A stretch of DNA of 60,085 bases, taken from positions 71,877 through 131,961 of the forward strand of contig JARGOP010000003.1 in the NCBI GenBank assembly GCA_029233965.1, in the 5' to 3' direction. The position numbers were made by a program, and so were the translations under genes. The stretch's first letter is position 1. Each line of letters begins with the position of its first letter. Under the pieces are notes generated by a model. The model saw only the letters and a program-made list of their open reading frames with translations. It was not told the DNA's origin and searched no databases. This DNA comes from Verrucomicrobiales bacterium. Its GTDB lineage: Bacteria; Verrucomicrobiota; Verrucomicrobiia; Verrucomicrobiales; DEV007. Shown piece after piece: positions 17,673 to 26,532 of this stretch.

Positions 17673-18396
17673 AACCCTCAACCTCAGCAAGATCTACGGG
17701 GCAACCAAAGCGGTCGATGATGTCTCGGTGTCCCTCGGTGATGAGGTCCAGGTCCTCGCGCTGATTGGACCGTCCGGCGGTGGAAAGTCGACTTTTCTCC
17801 GGCTCCTCGGCGGACTTGAAGTTCCGACTGCAGGGGCCGTGAAAATTGATGGCTCGCCTTTGCCGCGCGACGAGGATGCGCTCCGTGAGGTGCGGCGGAA
17901 GAACGGATTCCTGTTTCAGTCCTTCAACCTTTTCCCGCATCTCACCGCCCTCGAGAATATCGTGCTGCCGCTCGTGGAGGTATACGGGCGCAGCAGGGCG
18001 GAAGCGACCGGGCGCGCCGGTGAGGTCGTCGAAAGGTTTCGCCTCACCGATCACGTCAAAAAGCAGCCCGGACAGCTCTCCGGTGGTCAGCAGCAACGCA
18101 TCGCGCTGGCCCGTGCCATGGCTCATGATCCTGCCCTGCTTCTCCTCGATGAGCCCACCTCGGCACTCGATCCGGAGATGAAGGCGGAGGTCCTCGATCT
18201 CATCGCCGAGCTTTGCGAAAGTGGACAGCAGATCGTGCTTTCCACGCACGAGATGGGGTTTGCGAAACGTTCCGCTGATCATGTCGTATTTCTTGCGGAA
18301 GGAAAATGTGTTGAAGACGCCTCATCGGCCACGCTCTTTGAAAATCCGGAGACCGCGATGGTTTCCGCGTTTCTTCAAAAGGTCATGAAGTGGTAG
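17662..18396 (+). CDS. Amino-acid ABC transporter ATP-binding protein
   Basis: 244 residues, GlnQ/HisP-type. Walker A GPSGGGKST (about 36-44), Q-loop FLFQSFNLFPH, signature LSGGQQQRIALARAM (139 onwards), Walker B LLLLDEPTSALDPE, and the switch histidine in STHEMGF. It energises the overlapping upstream permease. Relative to GlnQ the first helix is standard and the C-terminus ends FLQKVMKW. The gene pair lacks a binding protein, which may be encoded elsewhere or belong to a shared system. Confidence 0.9.
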   Translation: MRIETLNLSKIYGATKAVDDVSVSLGDEVQVLALIGPSGGGKSTFLRLLGGLEVPTAGAVKIDGSPLPRDEDALREVRRKNGFLFQSFNLFPHLTALENIVLPLVEVYGRSRAEATGRAGEVVERFRLTDHVKKQPGQLSGGQQQRIALARAMAHDPALLLLDEPTSALDPEMKAEVLDLIAELCESGQQIVLSTHEMGFAKRSADHVVFLAEGKCVEDASSATLFENPETAMVSAFLQKVMKW

Positions 18397-18469
18397 CCCG
18401 CTTCCGCTTTCGAGTGTGCTTCCGAATTCGTCGCTCGACTTTCGCAGGTTGGTTTGCGACGGTCCCGTC

Positions 18470-18736
18470 ATGGAATGGTTAGTCACACTCGCCGTCGGAT
18501 TTGTCGCAGGGGCTCTCGGGAAATTTCTCATGCCCGGCAAGGATCCGGGCGGTTGCCTCATCACCACGCTGCTGGGGATCGGTGGAGCCGTTGTCGGAAA
18601 GTATGTTGCCGGTCTCCTTGATATCGGAACAGCGAATGCCGGCAAAGCCTTCGATCTTCCCAGTCTCGCGGTTTCGGTCGCGGGAGTGGTGATCATTCTC
18701 CTGATCTACCGATTGGTTCTCGGGAAGAAAAAGTGA
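18470..18736 (+). CDS. GlsB/YeaQ/YmgE-family small membrane protein
   Basis: 88 residues from the ATG at 18470. Three hydrophobic segments with glycine zippers (VGFVAGALGKFLMPGKDPGG, then TTLLGIGGAVVGKYVAGLL) match the transglycosylase-associated (Tag) family. It is a small inner-membrane protein of unknown mechanism, often stress-induced. The ABC ATPase gene ends 73 bases upstream, so it may be transcribed separately. The AEC-family gene is convergent, 3 bases from its end. Confidence 0.82.
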   Translation: MEWLVTLAVGFVAGALGKFLMPGKDPGGCLITTLLGIGGAVVGKYVAGLLDIGTANAGKAFDLPSLAVSVAGVVIILLIYRLVLGKKK

Positions 18737-18739
18737 TTC

Positions 18740-19681
18740 TCACGGGATCGCCCACGGGATCCAACCCGCGCGCAGGATCGCCAGCAGTGCCGTCACCACG
18801 ATCGAAGCTGCGAGCGTTGAGTAGAATACCGCCGCCGCCGCGAAACGGCTGTCCGCGTTGAACTCGTGCGCAAGTAGTGCCGTGTTGACGGCGGTGGGGG
18901 CAGCGGCACCGACAATGAGGATCGCCGCGATCATTCCCTCGAATCCAAACCACCAGGTGAAAAGGATCGCCACGGCGGGACCTCCGATGAGGCGGATGAG
19001 GAGGGCGTGCCCAAGAGGACCCCGAACTCCGGGAGGTTTCGTTTTTGCCAGCTGGACGCCCAGGGTGATCAGGGCAAAGGCCACGAGTGCGTCGGCGAGG
19101 TAGGAAAGGGGAACCCAGACGAAGTCGATCTCCGTAAGAGGATTCCCGAAATGACGAAGGGTCAGGGCGATCGTGACCGCCCAGGGGGAAGGTTGCTTCA
19201 GGATCGGGATGAGCCATCCTCTTCTTTTCTCGTTCCCGGCATTGGCGAGAAGAACCCCGATGGAAAAGCTGGCGACATTCATCGTCGCGAGCACAAAGAC
19301 CTGAATGACCCCCCCTTTTTCTCCAAAGGCGAGCGTCATCAGCGGAATCCCCCAGTTCCCGGAGTTGTAAATCATAGTGCTTAGCTTCATCGAGTAGCGA
19401 CGGGCGGGAGTCAGTCCTGTTGCGGTGGAAACCGCCCAACTGATCAATCCCATCGCTATGATCAGGGCGATGGTGAACCCGACGACGGCGAGTCCGGTTT
19501 CGCTCTCGAGGCTTGAGCTTGAGAGGCGTGTCAGGATGAAGGCGGGAACGAACAGGTAGAGGTTCAGTTTCACCAGGGTCTTGAGATCGAGATCAAAAAT
19601 CCGGTCGAGTCCCCAGCCGAGCCCCGCGAGGACGAGGATAGGAAGGCAGACCGAGAGAAAGATATCGGGGAAGACAGCCAT
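18740..19681 (-). CDS. AEC-family (auxin efflux carrier) transporter
   Basis: 313 residues with about ten hydrophobic segments arranged as two five-helix halves. The family motif NLYLFVPAFILTRL lies in the first half and YNSGNWGIPL, with the conserved asparagine and proline of the discontinuous helix, in the middle; ALITLGVQLA closes the N-terminal side of the second half. AEC proteins export or import carboxylates such as malate; the substrate here is unknown. It stands alone, converging with the small Tag-family gene and following the haem-binding gene region on the same strand. Confidence 0.85.
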   Translation of the reverse strand: MAVFPDIFLSVCLPILVLAGLGWGLDRIFDLDLKTLVKLNLYLFVPAFILTRLSSSSLESETGLAVVGFTIALIIAMGLISWAVSTATGLTPARRYSMKLSTMIYNSGNWGIPLMTLAFGEKGGVIQVFVLATMNVASFSIGVLLANAGNEKRRGWLIPILKQPSPWAVTIALTLRHFGNPLTEIDFVWVPLSYLADALVAFALITLGVQLAKTKPPGVRGPLGHALLIRLIGGPAVAILFTWWFGFEGMIAAILIVGAAAPTAVNTALLAHEFNADSRFAAAAVFYSTLAASIVVTALLAILRAGWIPWAIP

Positions 19682-19733
19682 GAAGTGTTCTGCCGATTCT
19701 CGCTGCGGTCAGCGGCGGCTTCAACCTTCCTGA

Positions 19734-22475
19734 TCACTCTTTCCCGCCCGCGCTCTCAAGGTAGGCGAGGAGATCAGCCATCTCTGCAACGGTGATCGTG
19801 TTCTCGATTCCCTCCGGCATGAGGGATTGTCCGATCGCGTTCATCGAAGCGACTTCACGACGGGGAAAAGTTTGATCCAGTCCTCCGGGAAGTCGCAGCG
19901 TCACGGCGTCGGTCGTTTCAGAACGAATCACCCCGGAGAGGACCTGCCCGTTTTCCAGAGTGAAAACATAGGCTTCATACTGAGGTGCCACTTCACGGTT
20001 CGGGTCGAGGATGCGTTCGAGGAGAGAGGATCGTCCCGCTGTCGCAAAACTGGTGAGGGACGGGCCCAGATCGATTCCTTCGCCCTCATGAGAAAGATGG
20101 CAGGATTGGCAGATCTTTGAAAAAAGCTGCTTTCCGACAGCCTTGTCACCGGGCATTTCCAATGACGGCTGATATTGATCAATCATCGAAGCTCTCGAAA
20201 CGACCGGCGGCAACACTTCAGAGGCTTTGCCTGAGACGGCCTTCTCCGGATGTACGCGAAGACCTTCAATGAGGGCGGCAGGCAGTTCGCTGAGCGGCAG
20301 CCGGTTCGTTTCAAGCATGCCCAGCAGCATCGTGGATGCTTCAGGCGAGCTCAGGACTCTGTCCGTCGAGGCGCTTCTCCCCTGCAAAGACAGGTCGGGA
20401 AACGCGGTCGCAATCACGGTGGGGTCCGACACCGCCGTGATGAGAAGATCTTTAACGGCATTCTTCGTCGTCTCGCTCGTGAGGAGGTTCTCAAGAAAGA
20501 TCCTCGATTCGTCTTCCCCGATAATTGAAAGAACGGAAACGGCTGCCGCAATCCGTTCCTCAGATTCCTCCTTCTCAAGGATCTCACGGGATGTTTCCTT
20601 CAGGGATGACCAGACCGGAAGCTGGAGAAAGTCGGAGTAGGAGAAGGAAGGCGGGGGGAAGCCGAGGGAGGCCAGAGCTGCCCGTTCGGAGTCGGCCACG
20701 CCGCTACGGACCCCGTTGGCGAGGGATTCCAGTGAACCGGCGGTCGAGGGTGAAGGCGGATTCGACGCAAGGTCCGCGGCCACCTGCGAAACCAAATCCG
20801 GATCGCGGCTGCGGCCAATCATGGTGGCCACTTCGGCAGCGAGAGGGGACCCGGAGTTCACGGCCTCGCGCCAGGCTCCGGAGAGAGCGCCGGGACTGCG
20901 GAGGGAATTGAGGTAGGTCGCCTGCTTCCAGATATCGTCGCCTGCCTCTTCTACGGTAAGTGTCGGCAACTCCGCCATGAGATTGGCGGGAAAGGGCTGC
21001 GCGGGAGGTTTTGAAAGAGAGATTCCCCTTTCGTAGAGAAGGCGCCGTGCCGTGGTTTCGTGCCATTGGGATGGGTTCTCCTCCGAGAGAAAGCCCTTCA
21101 GTTCTTCGTCACTGCACGAGGAAAGATCGACGGGGCCGCGAGCGGTGAATCCTTTTGGTGAAATGCGATAGATTCGTCCGCGGTCGAACCCGCTGTTCAA
21201 GTCGAGATGCTCTTTGATCGGAGCGGGAAGAGACCAGGGATGTTCGATCGTTTCCCGATACATGTCGGTCACGTAGAGGCAGCCGTCAGGTCCGGTTGCG
21301 AAACTGGTGGGGCGGAACCAGTTGTCCGAGCTGCGGAGAAATTCGCTCTTCTTGTCAGGGGCTGCCCTGCGCCCGACGAGCGAATAGGAATCTTCTGCTG
21401 ATTCGATGATTTTCCGATGGACCAGATTGCTGCCGACATCGCCGATGAAAGCGTTGTTCCGGAAGCTCTCACCAAACGCGCCTCCCCAGTAGATGTGTAC
21501 GCCACTGGCGGAAGTGAAATACCCGGAGACCCGCCCCCCGCCTTCGACGATGCCTTTGACGACACCGGCGACCCGCCATCGTGTCCTGACAATCCTCCAC
21601 GGTTCATCCGCGCTGATGCGGTAGACCGGCGCGGCGGCCCCGTCGTTCGGGATATCGATCAATGCCTGTGGGACAGAGTAGAGCGGATTGGGTCTGACCT
21701 GATGCCGTTCGTAGGCAACATGGATGAGGTGGCGGGAATTCGAACAAACGAAACGCCGTCCTTCGGAGTCGAAACTCATTCCGTATTGGGCGGTTCCATT
21801 TTCGGGTCGGAGATCCAGCAATCCGGGGTCGAAAGAAAAGTCCGCCCCGCGCAGATTGACCTCCTCAAATGTCGGATCATCCGGGCGGGTCACTTTTCCG
21901 GCATTCGCTGCTGTGGCTCCCCAGATTCGATTGTCCGGTCCCCAACGGAAACTGTTGAAGAGTGCCTGCATATTGAGCTCCGGTTTTCCGATACCGAAAC
22001 CCGTGAAAATATGCCGCTCTTCGTCGGAGACTCCGTCGTTGTCGGTATCCCGGAAATAGAAAACGTCCGGTGTTGCACCGACGAAGATTCCTCCGCGGTA
22101 GCAAAGGATCGCGGTCGGCCATTTGAGTCCGTCTTTGAAGATGGAAGACTGATCGAAGATCCCGTCGCCATCCGTATCCGTAAGAAGACGAACCTGTCCG
22201 AGCGCTTCGTCGCGGCGCTCCGAGTAGCCGCGCATTTCGAGGACATAGGCGCGGCCTTTTTCGTCGAAAGTCATCGCGATGGGATCCATCACCGCCGGCT
22301 CGTGAGCGGCCAGGGAAATTTCGAAACCGGGTTCGATCTCAAAGGTATGAATCGCGTCAGCAGGTTCGGTGTGCGGAATTCGGGGAAACTCTTCCGCAGG
22401 AAGGGAGAGTTCATCCGCCCCTGATGACGCAAAGACCGGGAAAAGGAAAAGCACGTGAACGGGGAACAAATTCAT
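19734..22475 (-). CDS. PVC-type membrane-bound dehydrogenase with haem-binding domain
   Basis: 913 residues with a signal peptide (MNLFPVHVLFLFPVFASSGA). The N-terminal half is a PQQ/quinoprotein-like propeller of the putative membrane-bound dehydrogenase class (FEIEPGFEISLAAHEPAVMD, AYVLEMRGYSE). The middle is helical and HEAT-like. The C-terminal haem-binding domain has CQSCH at residues 789-793 and LERILDPNREVAPQYEAY, typical of TIGR02603. Such proteins are expanded in Planctomycetes and Verrucomicrobia and are thought to oxidise sugars, but substrates are mostly unproven. Divergent from a Tat-type amidohydrolase by 47 bases, which may share its regulation. Confidence 0.87.
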   Translation of the reverse strand: MNLFPVHVLFLFPVFASSGADELSLPAEEFPRIPHTEPADAIHTFEIEPGFEISLAAHEPAVMDPIAMTFDEKGRAYVLEMRGYSERRDEALGQVRLLTDTDGDGIFDQSSIFKDGLKWPTAILCYRGGIFVGATPDVFYFRDTDNDGVSDEERHIFTGFGIGKPELNMQALFNSFRWGPDNRIWGATAANAGKVTRPDDPTFEEVNLRGADFSFDPGLLDLRPENGTAQYGMSFDSEGRRFVCSNSRHLIHVAYERHQVRPNPLYSVPQALIDIPNDGAAAPVYRISADEPWRIVRTRWRVAGVVKGIVEGGGRVSGYFTSASGVHIYWGGAFGESFRNNAFIGDVGSNLVHRKIIESAEDSYSLVGRRAAPDKKSEFLRSSDNWFRPTSFATGPDGCLYVTDMYRETIEHPWSLPAPIKEHLDLNSGFDRGRIYRISPKGFTARGPVDLSSCSDEELKGFLSEENPSQWHETTARRLLYERGISLSKPPAQPFPANLMAELPTLTVEEAGDDIWKQATYLNSLRSPGALSGAWREAVNSGSPLAAEVATMIGRSRDPDLVSQVAADLASNPPSPSTAGSLESLANGVRSGVADSERAALASLGFPPPSFSYSDFLQLPVWSSLKETSREILEKEESEERIAAAVSVLSIIGEDESRIFLENLLTSETTKNAVKDLLITAVSDPTVIATAFPDLSLQGRSASTDRVLSSPEASTMLLGMLETNRLPLSELPAALIEGLRVHPEKAVSGKASEVLPPVVSRASMIDQYQPSLEMPGDKAVGKQLFSKICQSCHLSHEGEGIDLGPSLTSFATAGRSSLLERILDPNREVAPQYEAYVFTLENGQVLSGVIRSETTDAVTLRLPGGLDQTFPRREVASMNAIGQSLMPEGIENTITVAEMADLLAYLESAGGKE

Positions 22476-22522
22476 CTCGTCAGAAGGCAGCGGTTACTGC
22501 TACTGCTGATCGTGACAAAGCC

Positions 22523-23452
22523 ATGAATCGAAGACAATTCACAAAAACGGCGGGATTAGGGATACTCGGCACGGGCGCGGTCTTCGCCGCGGCAACACGC
22601 GAGGAGGAGATCATTGATATCCATCAGCACGTCAATTTCTCCGGAAGGAAAAACGAGGACTTTATCGCTCATCAGAAAGCGATGGGCGTTTCTAAGACGG
22701 TGCTTCTTCCTTCGGGTTCTGCGAGAGCAATGGAATCCACGCACCTGGGGAAATCGAACGGACTTGCGGCGAGGGTCTTCGGGACGATGGCTTCGGCCCG
22801 GCTCGCGAAATCGGCTCCCGATTCCTTCGCCTTTTTCTGCAATGAGATCCCGGACGAAAAGGGATCGGTTTCGAGTATCGAGAGTTGGCTTGAACAGGGG
22901 GCTGTCGGGATCGGCGAATCCAAATTCCACCTCGAATGCGATTCCGCTCCGATGAAACGAATGTATGAAGTGGCGAAAGCCTACGGGGTTCCGGTCCTCC
23001 TCCATTTTGAGCACGACCGGTACAACATGGGTTTCGAGCGGTTTTATAAAATTCTGGAGGCGTTTCCAACCGTGAATTTTATCGGTCATGCCCAGACCTG
23101 GTGGGGCAACATCGATGCCGATCACGTGCAGACGGAGATGTATCCGAAGACTAAAGTGAAGGCCGGGGGGCTCACGGATAAATACCTCAGCGACTACCCG
23201 AATATGTTCGGTGATCTTTCCGCGGGTTCGGGACGGAACGCGTTGAATCGCGATGAGGAGCATGCGGCCGGCTTTCTGGAGCGACATCAGGATAAGCTTT
23301 TGTTAGGGACAGACTGCTCAGATTCCGAAGGGAGCGGCTCGAAGTGCTCGGGCTCGCAGCAAATCGAAAACGTGAGAAGGTTGCTGAAAGACCCGGCCGC
23401 AAGAACCAGGATATTTTCAGAAAATGCGAAACGAATTATTCAGTTGGATTAG
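22523..23452 (+). CDS. Tat-exported amidohydrolase-family protein
   Basis: 309 residues from the ATG at 22523. MNRRQFTKTAGLGILGTGAV is a twin-arginine-like signal. The amidohydrolase TIM-barrel metal site is visible as IDIHQH (HxH), with later histidines in LLHFEHDRY and NFIGHAQTWW and the catalytic aspartate in LLGTDCSD. This is the amidohydrolase-2 (decarboxylase/lactonase-like) class; the substrate is unknown. It overlaps the following GDPD gene by 29 bases, so the two are probably co-translated. Both products appear to act outside the cytoplasm. Confidence 0.85.
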   Translation: MNRRQFTKTAGLGILGTGAVFAAATREEEIIDIHQHVNFSGRKNEDFIAHQKAMGVSKTVLLPSGSARAMESTHLGKSNGLAARVFGTMASARLAKSAPDSFAFFCNEIPDEKGSVSSIESWLEQGAVGIGESKFHLECDSAPMKRMYEVAKAYGVPVLLHFEHDRYNMGFERFYKILEAFPTVNFIGHAQTWWGNIDADHVQTEMYPKTKVKAGGLTDKYLSDYPNMFGDLSAGSGRNALNRDEEHAAGFLERHQDKLLLGTDCSDSEGSGSKCSGSQQIENVRRLLKDPAARTRIFSENAKRIIQLD

Positions 23453-24200
23453 TGGGGTAACTTTGGCTTTCGGGACGATGTCAGTCAGTGCCGGTCCTGT
23501 CATTATTGCCCATCGCGGTGCCAGCGCAGTGGCTCCTGAAAACACGCGTTCTGCGATTGAGGCGGCGATCAGGATGGGGGCAACCGTGATTGAGTTTGAC
23601 GTCCGCGAAACGAGCGACGGCGAACTCGTCCTCTTTCACGATGACGAGCTGGAACGGCTCACCGGAAAGAAAGGGAAGTTTGCCTCTCTTTCCTGGGACG
23701 AAATGAGGGAGTTCGACGTTGGAAGCTGGTTCAAGAGTGGCGATTTTGCCGGGGAGAAGCTCATCCTTTTTTCCGATGCCGTGAAGCTTTGCCTCGAACA
23801 TAATGTAACCCCATTGATTGAGCACAAGACAGGGAAGGCGGAGGATTACACGGCCGTGCTCGAGGAACTGGACGCTGTCGAGTCGGTGATCGTGCAGAGC
23901 TTTAACTGGGAATTTCTCAACGACATGAAGGAGCAACTTCCGTCCCTCGTCATCGGGGCGCTGGGAAGCAAACCCCTCGACGGGAAGAGGATGGGCTACC
24001 TGAGCCGGCTCAAGCCGGACTGGGTCGGATGGAAATTCAGCGACCTCAGTAAGGAGGGCTTCGCCGACTTGAAAGAGCAGGGCTACCTCGTCGCCTTGTG
24101 GACCGTGAACGATTCAGCGGAAGCGGAGAAATGGATCAAACGGGGGATCGACGGGGTGATTACCGATTACCCTGAACAAATGATGAAGCTGCTCGATTAA
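23424..24200 (+). CDS. Exported glycerophosphodiester phosphodiesterase
   Basis: 258 residues. Signal peptide MRNELFSWISGVTLAFGTMS up to VSAG, then the GDPD signature IIAHRGASAVAPENT with the catalytic histidine, EFDVRETSDGELVLFHDDEL with the second histidine, and a C-terminal VALWTVNDSAEAEKWI and GVITDYPEQ. It hydrolyses glycerophosphodiesters to glycerol 3-phosphate and an alcohol, or related phosphodiesters. The start overlaps the amidohydrolase end by 29 bases, and its stop overlaps the convergent dsbD stop by 4 bases. Confidence 0.92.
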   Translation: MRNELFSWISGVTLAFGTMSVSAGPVIIAHRGASAVAPENTRSAIEAAIRMGATVIEFDVRETSDGELVLFHDDELERLTGKKGKFASLSWDEMREFDVGSWFKSGDFAGEKLILFSDAVKLCLEHNVTPLIEHKTGKAEDYTAVLEELDAVESVIVQSFNWEFLNDMKEQLPSLVIGALGSKPLDGKRMGYLSRLKPDWVGWKFSDLSKEGFADLKEQGYLVALWTVNDSAEAEKWIKRGIDGVITDYPEQMMKLLD

Positions 24201-26335
24201 TTCGGCAACCTCGCGATCGCTTCCTCAATGTCGCCCTGGGTAATAAGCCCGTCACCCAGGGTGATCGGCGCGGCATCGGGATCACCGGGATAGAGAACGT
24301 AGAAAGGAACTCCGGCGCGGCCGAAAGTCTTGAGAACTTCGGTGATGCGTGGGTCTTCATTCGTCCAGTCGGCGATCACAAACTCGATTCCATTGTCCTT
24401 GAAGAGCTGTTGGACTCCATCGGTCTTGATCGTGGTGCGTTCATTGACCTTACAGGTCACGCACCACTCGGCTGTGAAATCGACAAAGACTGGCGTGCCC
24501 TTCTTTTGATTCGAAGCGATCACTTCGCGGATGTCAATCTCACTCGCTTCGGCGCGGCTGCCGGTGGCTTTCCATGCCACCCCGATGCTAAGTGCAAAGA
24601 AGAGGAGAGCTGCGACGCGGCCTTTCATACGGGCCGGGTTTGAGCGATCAAAGCCGCAGAAGCGTCCGAGAATCCATCCGGCGAGAGCGAGGAAAAGAAC
24701 CGCGGCGAGTGACCACTGGAGGCCTTCGACATTGAGTTGTTTCGAAAGAACGCCGATGAGCCAGATGGCCACGGCAAGCATTGGGAAACCCATGAACTGC
24801 TTGAAGGTCTCCATCCAGGCACCGGGAGGGGGGATGACATCGAGCAACTTCGGGAAAATCGCGAAAACGAAATAAGGAGCGGCGAGGCCGAGGCCCAGCG
24901 TCGTGAAGACAAGAAACATGATCGGAGCCGATTGGGAGAGGGCAAAACCGATCGCAGGGGCCATGAGCGGTGCGGTGCAGGGAGTCGCGAGAAGCACCGC
25001 GAGAGCGCCACTCCAGAAGCTGCCGGCGTAGCCCGATTTGTTTGCGAGATTGCCGCCCATACTGGTCATCGAAGTGCCCAGTTCGAAGACGCCGAAGAGA
25101 CTCATTGCGACGACGACCATGACAAAAATAAGGCCGACGACAAATCCGGGCTGCTGTAGCTGCACGCCCCAGCCAACATCGCCACCGCTCGCGGAACGAA
25201 TCGCCAGCATGACCGTCGTGAGGATCCAGAAAAAGACGAGAATACCGAGGGCGAAGGTGAGGGAGTGGGCGAGCACTTTCTTCCGGTCCTCCCCCGCTTG
25301 TCCCACGAATGACATGACCTTGAGTGAAATGACAGGAAAGACGCAGGGCATGATGTTCAGGATGATACCTCCGAGGAAGGCCGCGAAAAGAATGCCCAGT
25401 AATCCTCCACCGAAGGGGAGGGCTTCAGGCTGTGCTGCGGGAAGTGTAGGCGACGAGTTTTCGGTCACTTCAGCGGGTGAAGCGGCATCACCCATCGCGA
25501 CCCGGAACCCCGTTTTGGTGGTGCCGGTGTCGGCAACAAGCAGAGCCGAGAAAGACTCCGGAGCGGCGGTGAGTTTTTCATCCGCATCAAACACGAAGGT
25601 GACTTTTCCGTTTTCACGGGAGATCTCAGGCTCCGACAACTGATCAAAAACGAAATTCTCGTAGGGATAGAGTTTCAGCTCCGCCCCGGCCGGAAAGCTG
25701 TCGGCGGGAACATTCACGGTGACACTGGCCCTGCTCTCCGCGAGGTTGAAACCGACGGGCCAATCCACGCTCTGCGGCAGCTTCTTTTCGAAGAACTTGA
25801 TCGACATCGCGTCACTCGATTTCACCGCGTCCTCGCCGACAGGCAGAGTGATCGAAAGAGTCGCCGAGCCCGGCACGCAGGTTTCGGGATCGCACATGAG
25901 CCAGCTCGCGTCACCGGTGATGGTGATCGAATCACCGGGCCTCAAATCCGCTGGCGGGGTGATCTTGATCGGGTGAATGACCGCTTCCTCGTAGCCGAAT
26001 CCTGCTTCGAGAATATCGAATCCGTAATCGGTCACGAATCGTTTGGGCACCGGGAATTGAAGCCTTCCCGCAGAGAATCCTTCGGGCAACGTGAGTTTCA
26101 ATTCGGTCGGTTTTCCCGTCTCGCCGGGGTTGATCCAGTAGGTGTGCCAGGTCGGATCGATCGCGAATTTCAGCCCCAGTGTGAAGGCCTCGCCCGGGGC
26201 GATCGTGGATTGGTCCGAAATCAGCCGGGCGACCACGTTTTTGTCTCTCACTTCTTTGGACTGTGCCCCGCCGGACAGGGGCAGGAAAGCAGTGATGGCT
26301 AGAGTTGCGGAGACGAAGCGGGAGAACAGTTTCAT
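24197..26335 (-). CDS. dsbD: DsbD-like thiol:disulfide interchange protein
   Basis: 712 residues. Signal peptide, then a periplasmic DsbD-alpha-like immunoglobulin domain (IDPTWHTYWINPGETGKP), then an eight-helix membrane domain (IMPCVFPVISLKVMSF, LLATPCTAPLMAPAIGFAL) and a C-terminal thioredoxin domain with FTAEWCVTCKVNE, CxxC at 625-628. It moves electrons from cytoplasmic thioredoxin to periplasmic partners. It is monocistronic in this window. Its physiological partners could include the periplasmic thioredoxin-like proteins of the region, among them the candidate selenoprotein at 37951; that link is an inference. Confidence 0.93.
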   Translation of the reverse strand: MKLFSRFVSATLAITAFLPLSGGAQSKEVRDKNVVARLISDQSTIAPGEAFTLGLKFAIDPTWHTYWINPGETGKPTELKLTLPEGFSAGRLQFPVPKRFVTDYGFDILEAGFGYEEAVIHPIKITPPADLRPGDSITITGDASWLMCDPETCVPGSATLSITLPVGEDAVKSSDAMSIKFFEKKLPQSVDWPVGFNLAESRASVTVNVPADSFPAGAELKLYPYENFVFDQLSEPEISRENGKVTFVFDADEKLTAAPESFSALLVADTGTTKTGFRVAMGDAASPAEVTENSSPTLPAAQPEALPFGGGLLGILFAAFLGGIILNIMPCVFPVISLKVMSFVGQAGEDRKKVLAHSLTFALGILVFFWILTTVMLAIRSASGGDVGWGVQLQQPGFVVGLIFVMVVVAMSLFGVFELGTSMTSMGGNLANKSGYAGSFWSGALAVLLATPCTAPLMAPAIGFALSQSAPIMFLVFTTLGLGLAAPYFVFAIFPKLLDVIPPPGAWMETFKQFMGFPMLAVAIWLIGVLSKQLNVEGLQWSLAAVLFLALAGWILGRFCGFDRSNPARMKGRVAALLFFALSIGVAWKATGSRAEASEIDIREVIASNQKKGTPVFVDFTAEWCVTCKVNERTTIKTDGVQQLFKDNGIEFVIADWTNEDPRITEVLKTFGRAGVPFYVLYPGDPDAAPITLGDGLITQGDIEEAIARLPN

Positions 26336-26396
26336 GGGGGATCAGACGAATATCAGAGCGAAGCCTTAAAGTGCTGGGAATCCCCGGAAGATGCAA

Positions 26397-26464
26397 GGCC
26401 GGTTCTGAGCGTATTGAGACCGGATTCTGAGCATCCTGTTCATTATTCAAGGCCGGTCTTTGAG
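26397..26464 (+). repeat. Three imperfect CCGGnTCTGAG-type repeats upstream of chrA
   Basis: GGCCGGTTCTGAG (26397), ACCGGATTCTGAG (26419) and GGCCGGTCTTTGAG (26451) lie in the 197-base gap between the divergent dsbD and chromate transporter genes. Spacing is irregular. They might be operator sites, but no regulator is known here. Confidence 0.3.
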
Positions 26465-26532
26465 GTGACAGATTTGTTTCCCGCAGATTCAGCCGTTGTC
26501 ATTCGCCCGAAAAGGGTTCATCAGAACAAGAC

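Noticed and set aside
21417-22424. A long plus-strand frame opposite the haem-binding dehydrogenase.
   Set aside because: Antisense to a well-supported gene, with no start context or recognisable domain.
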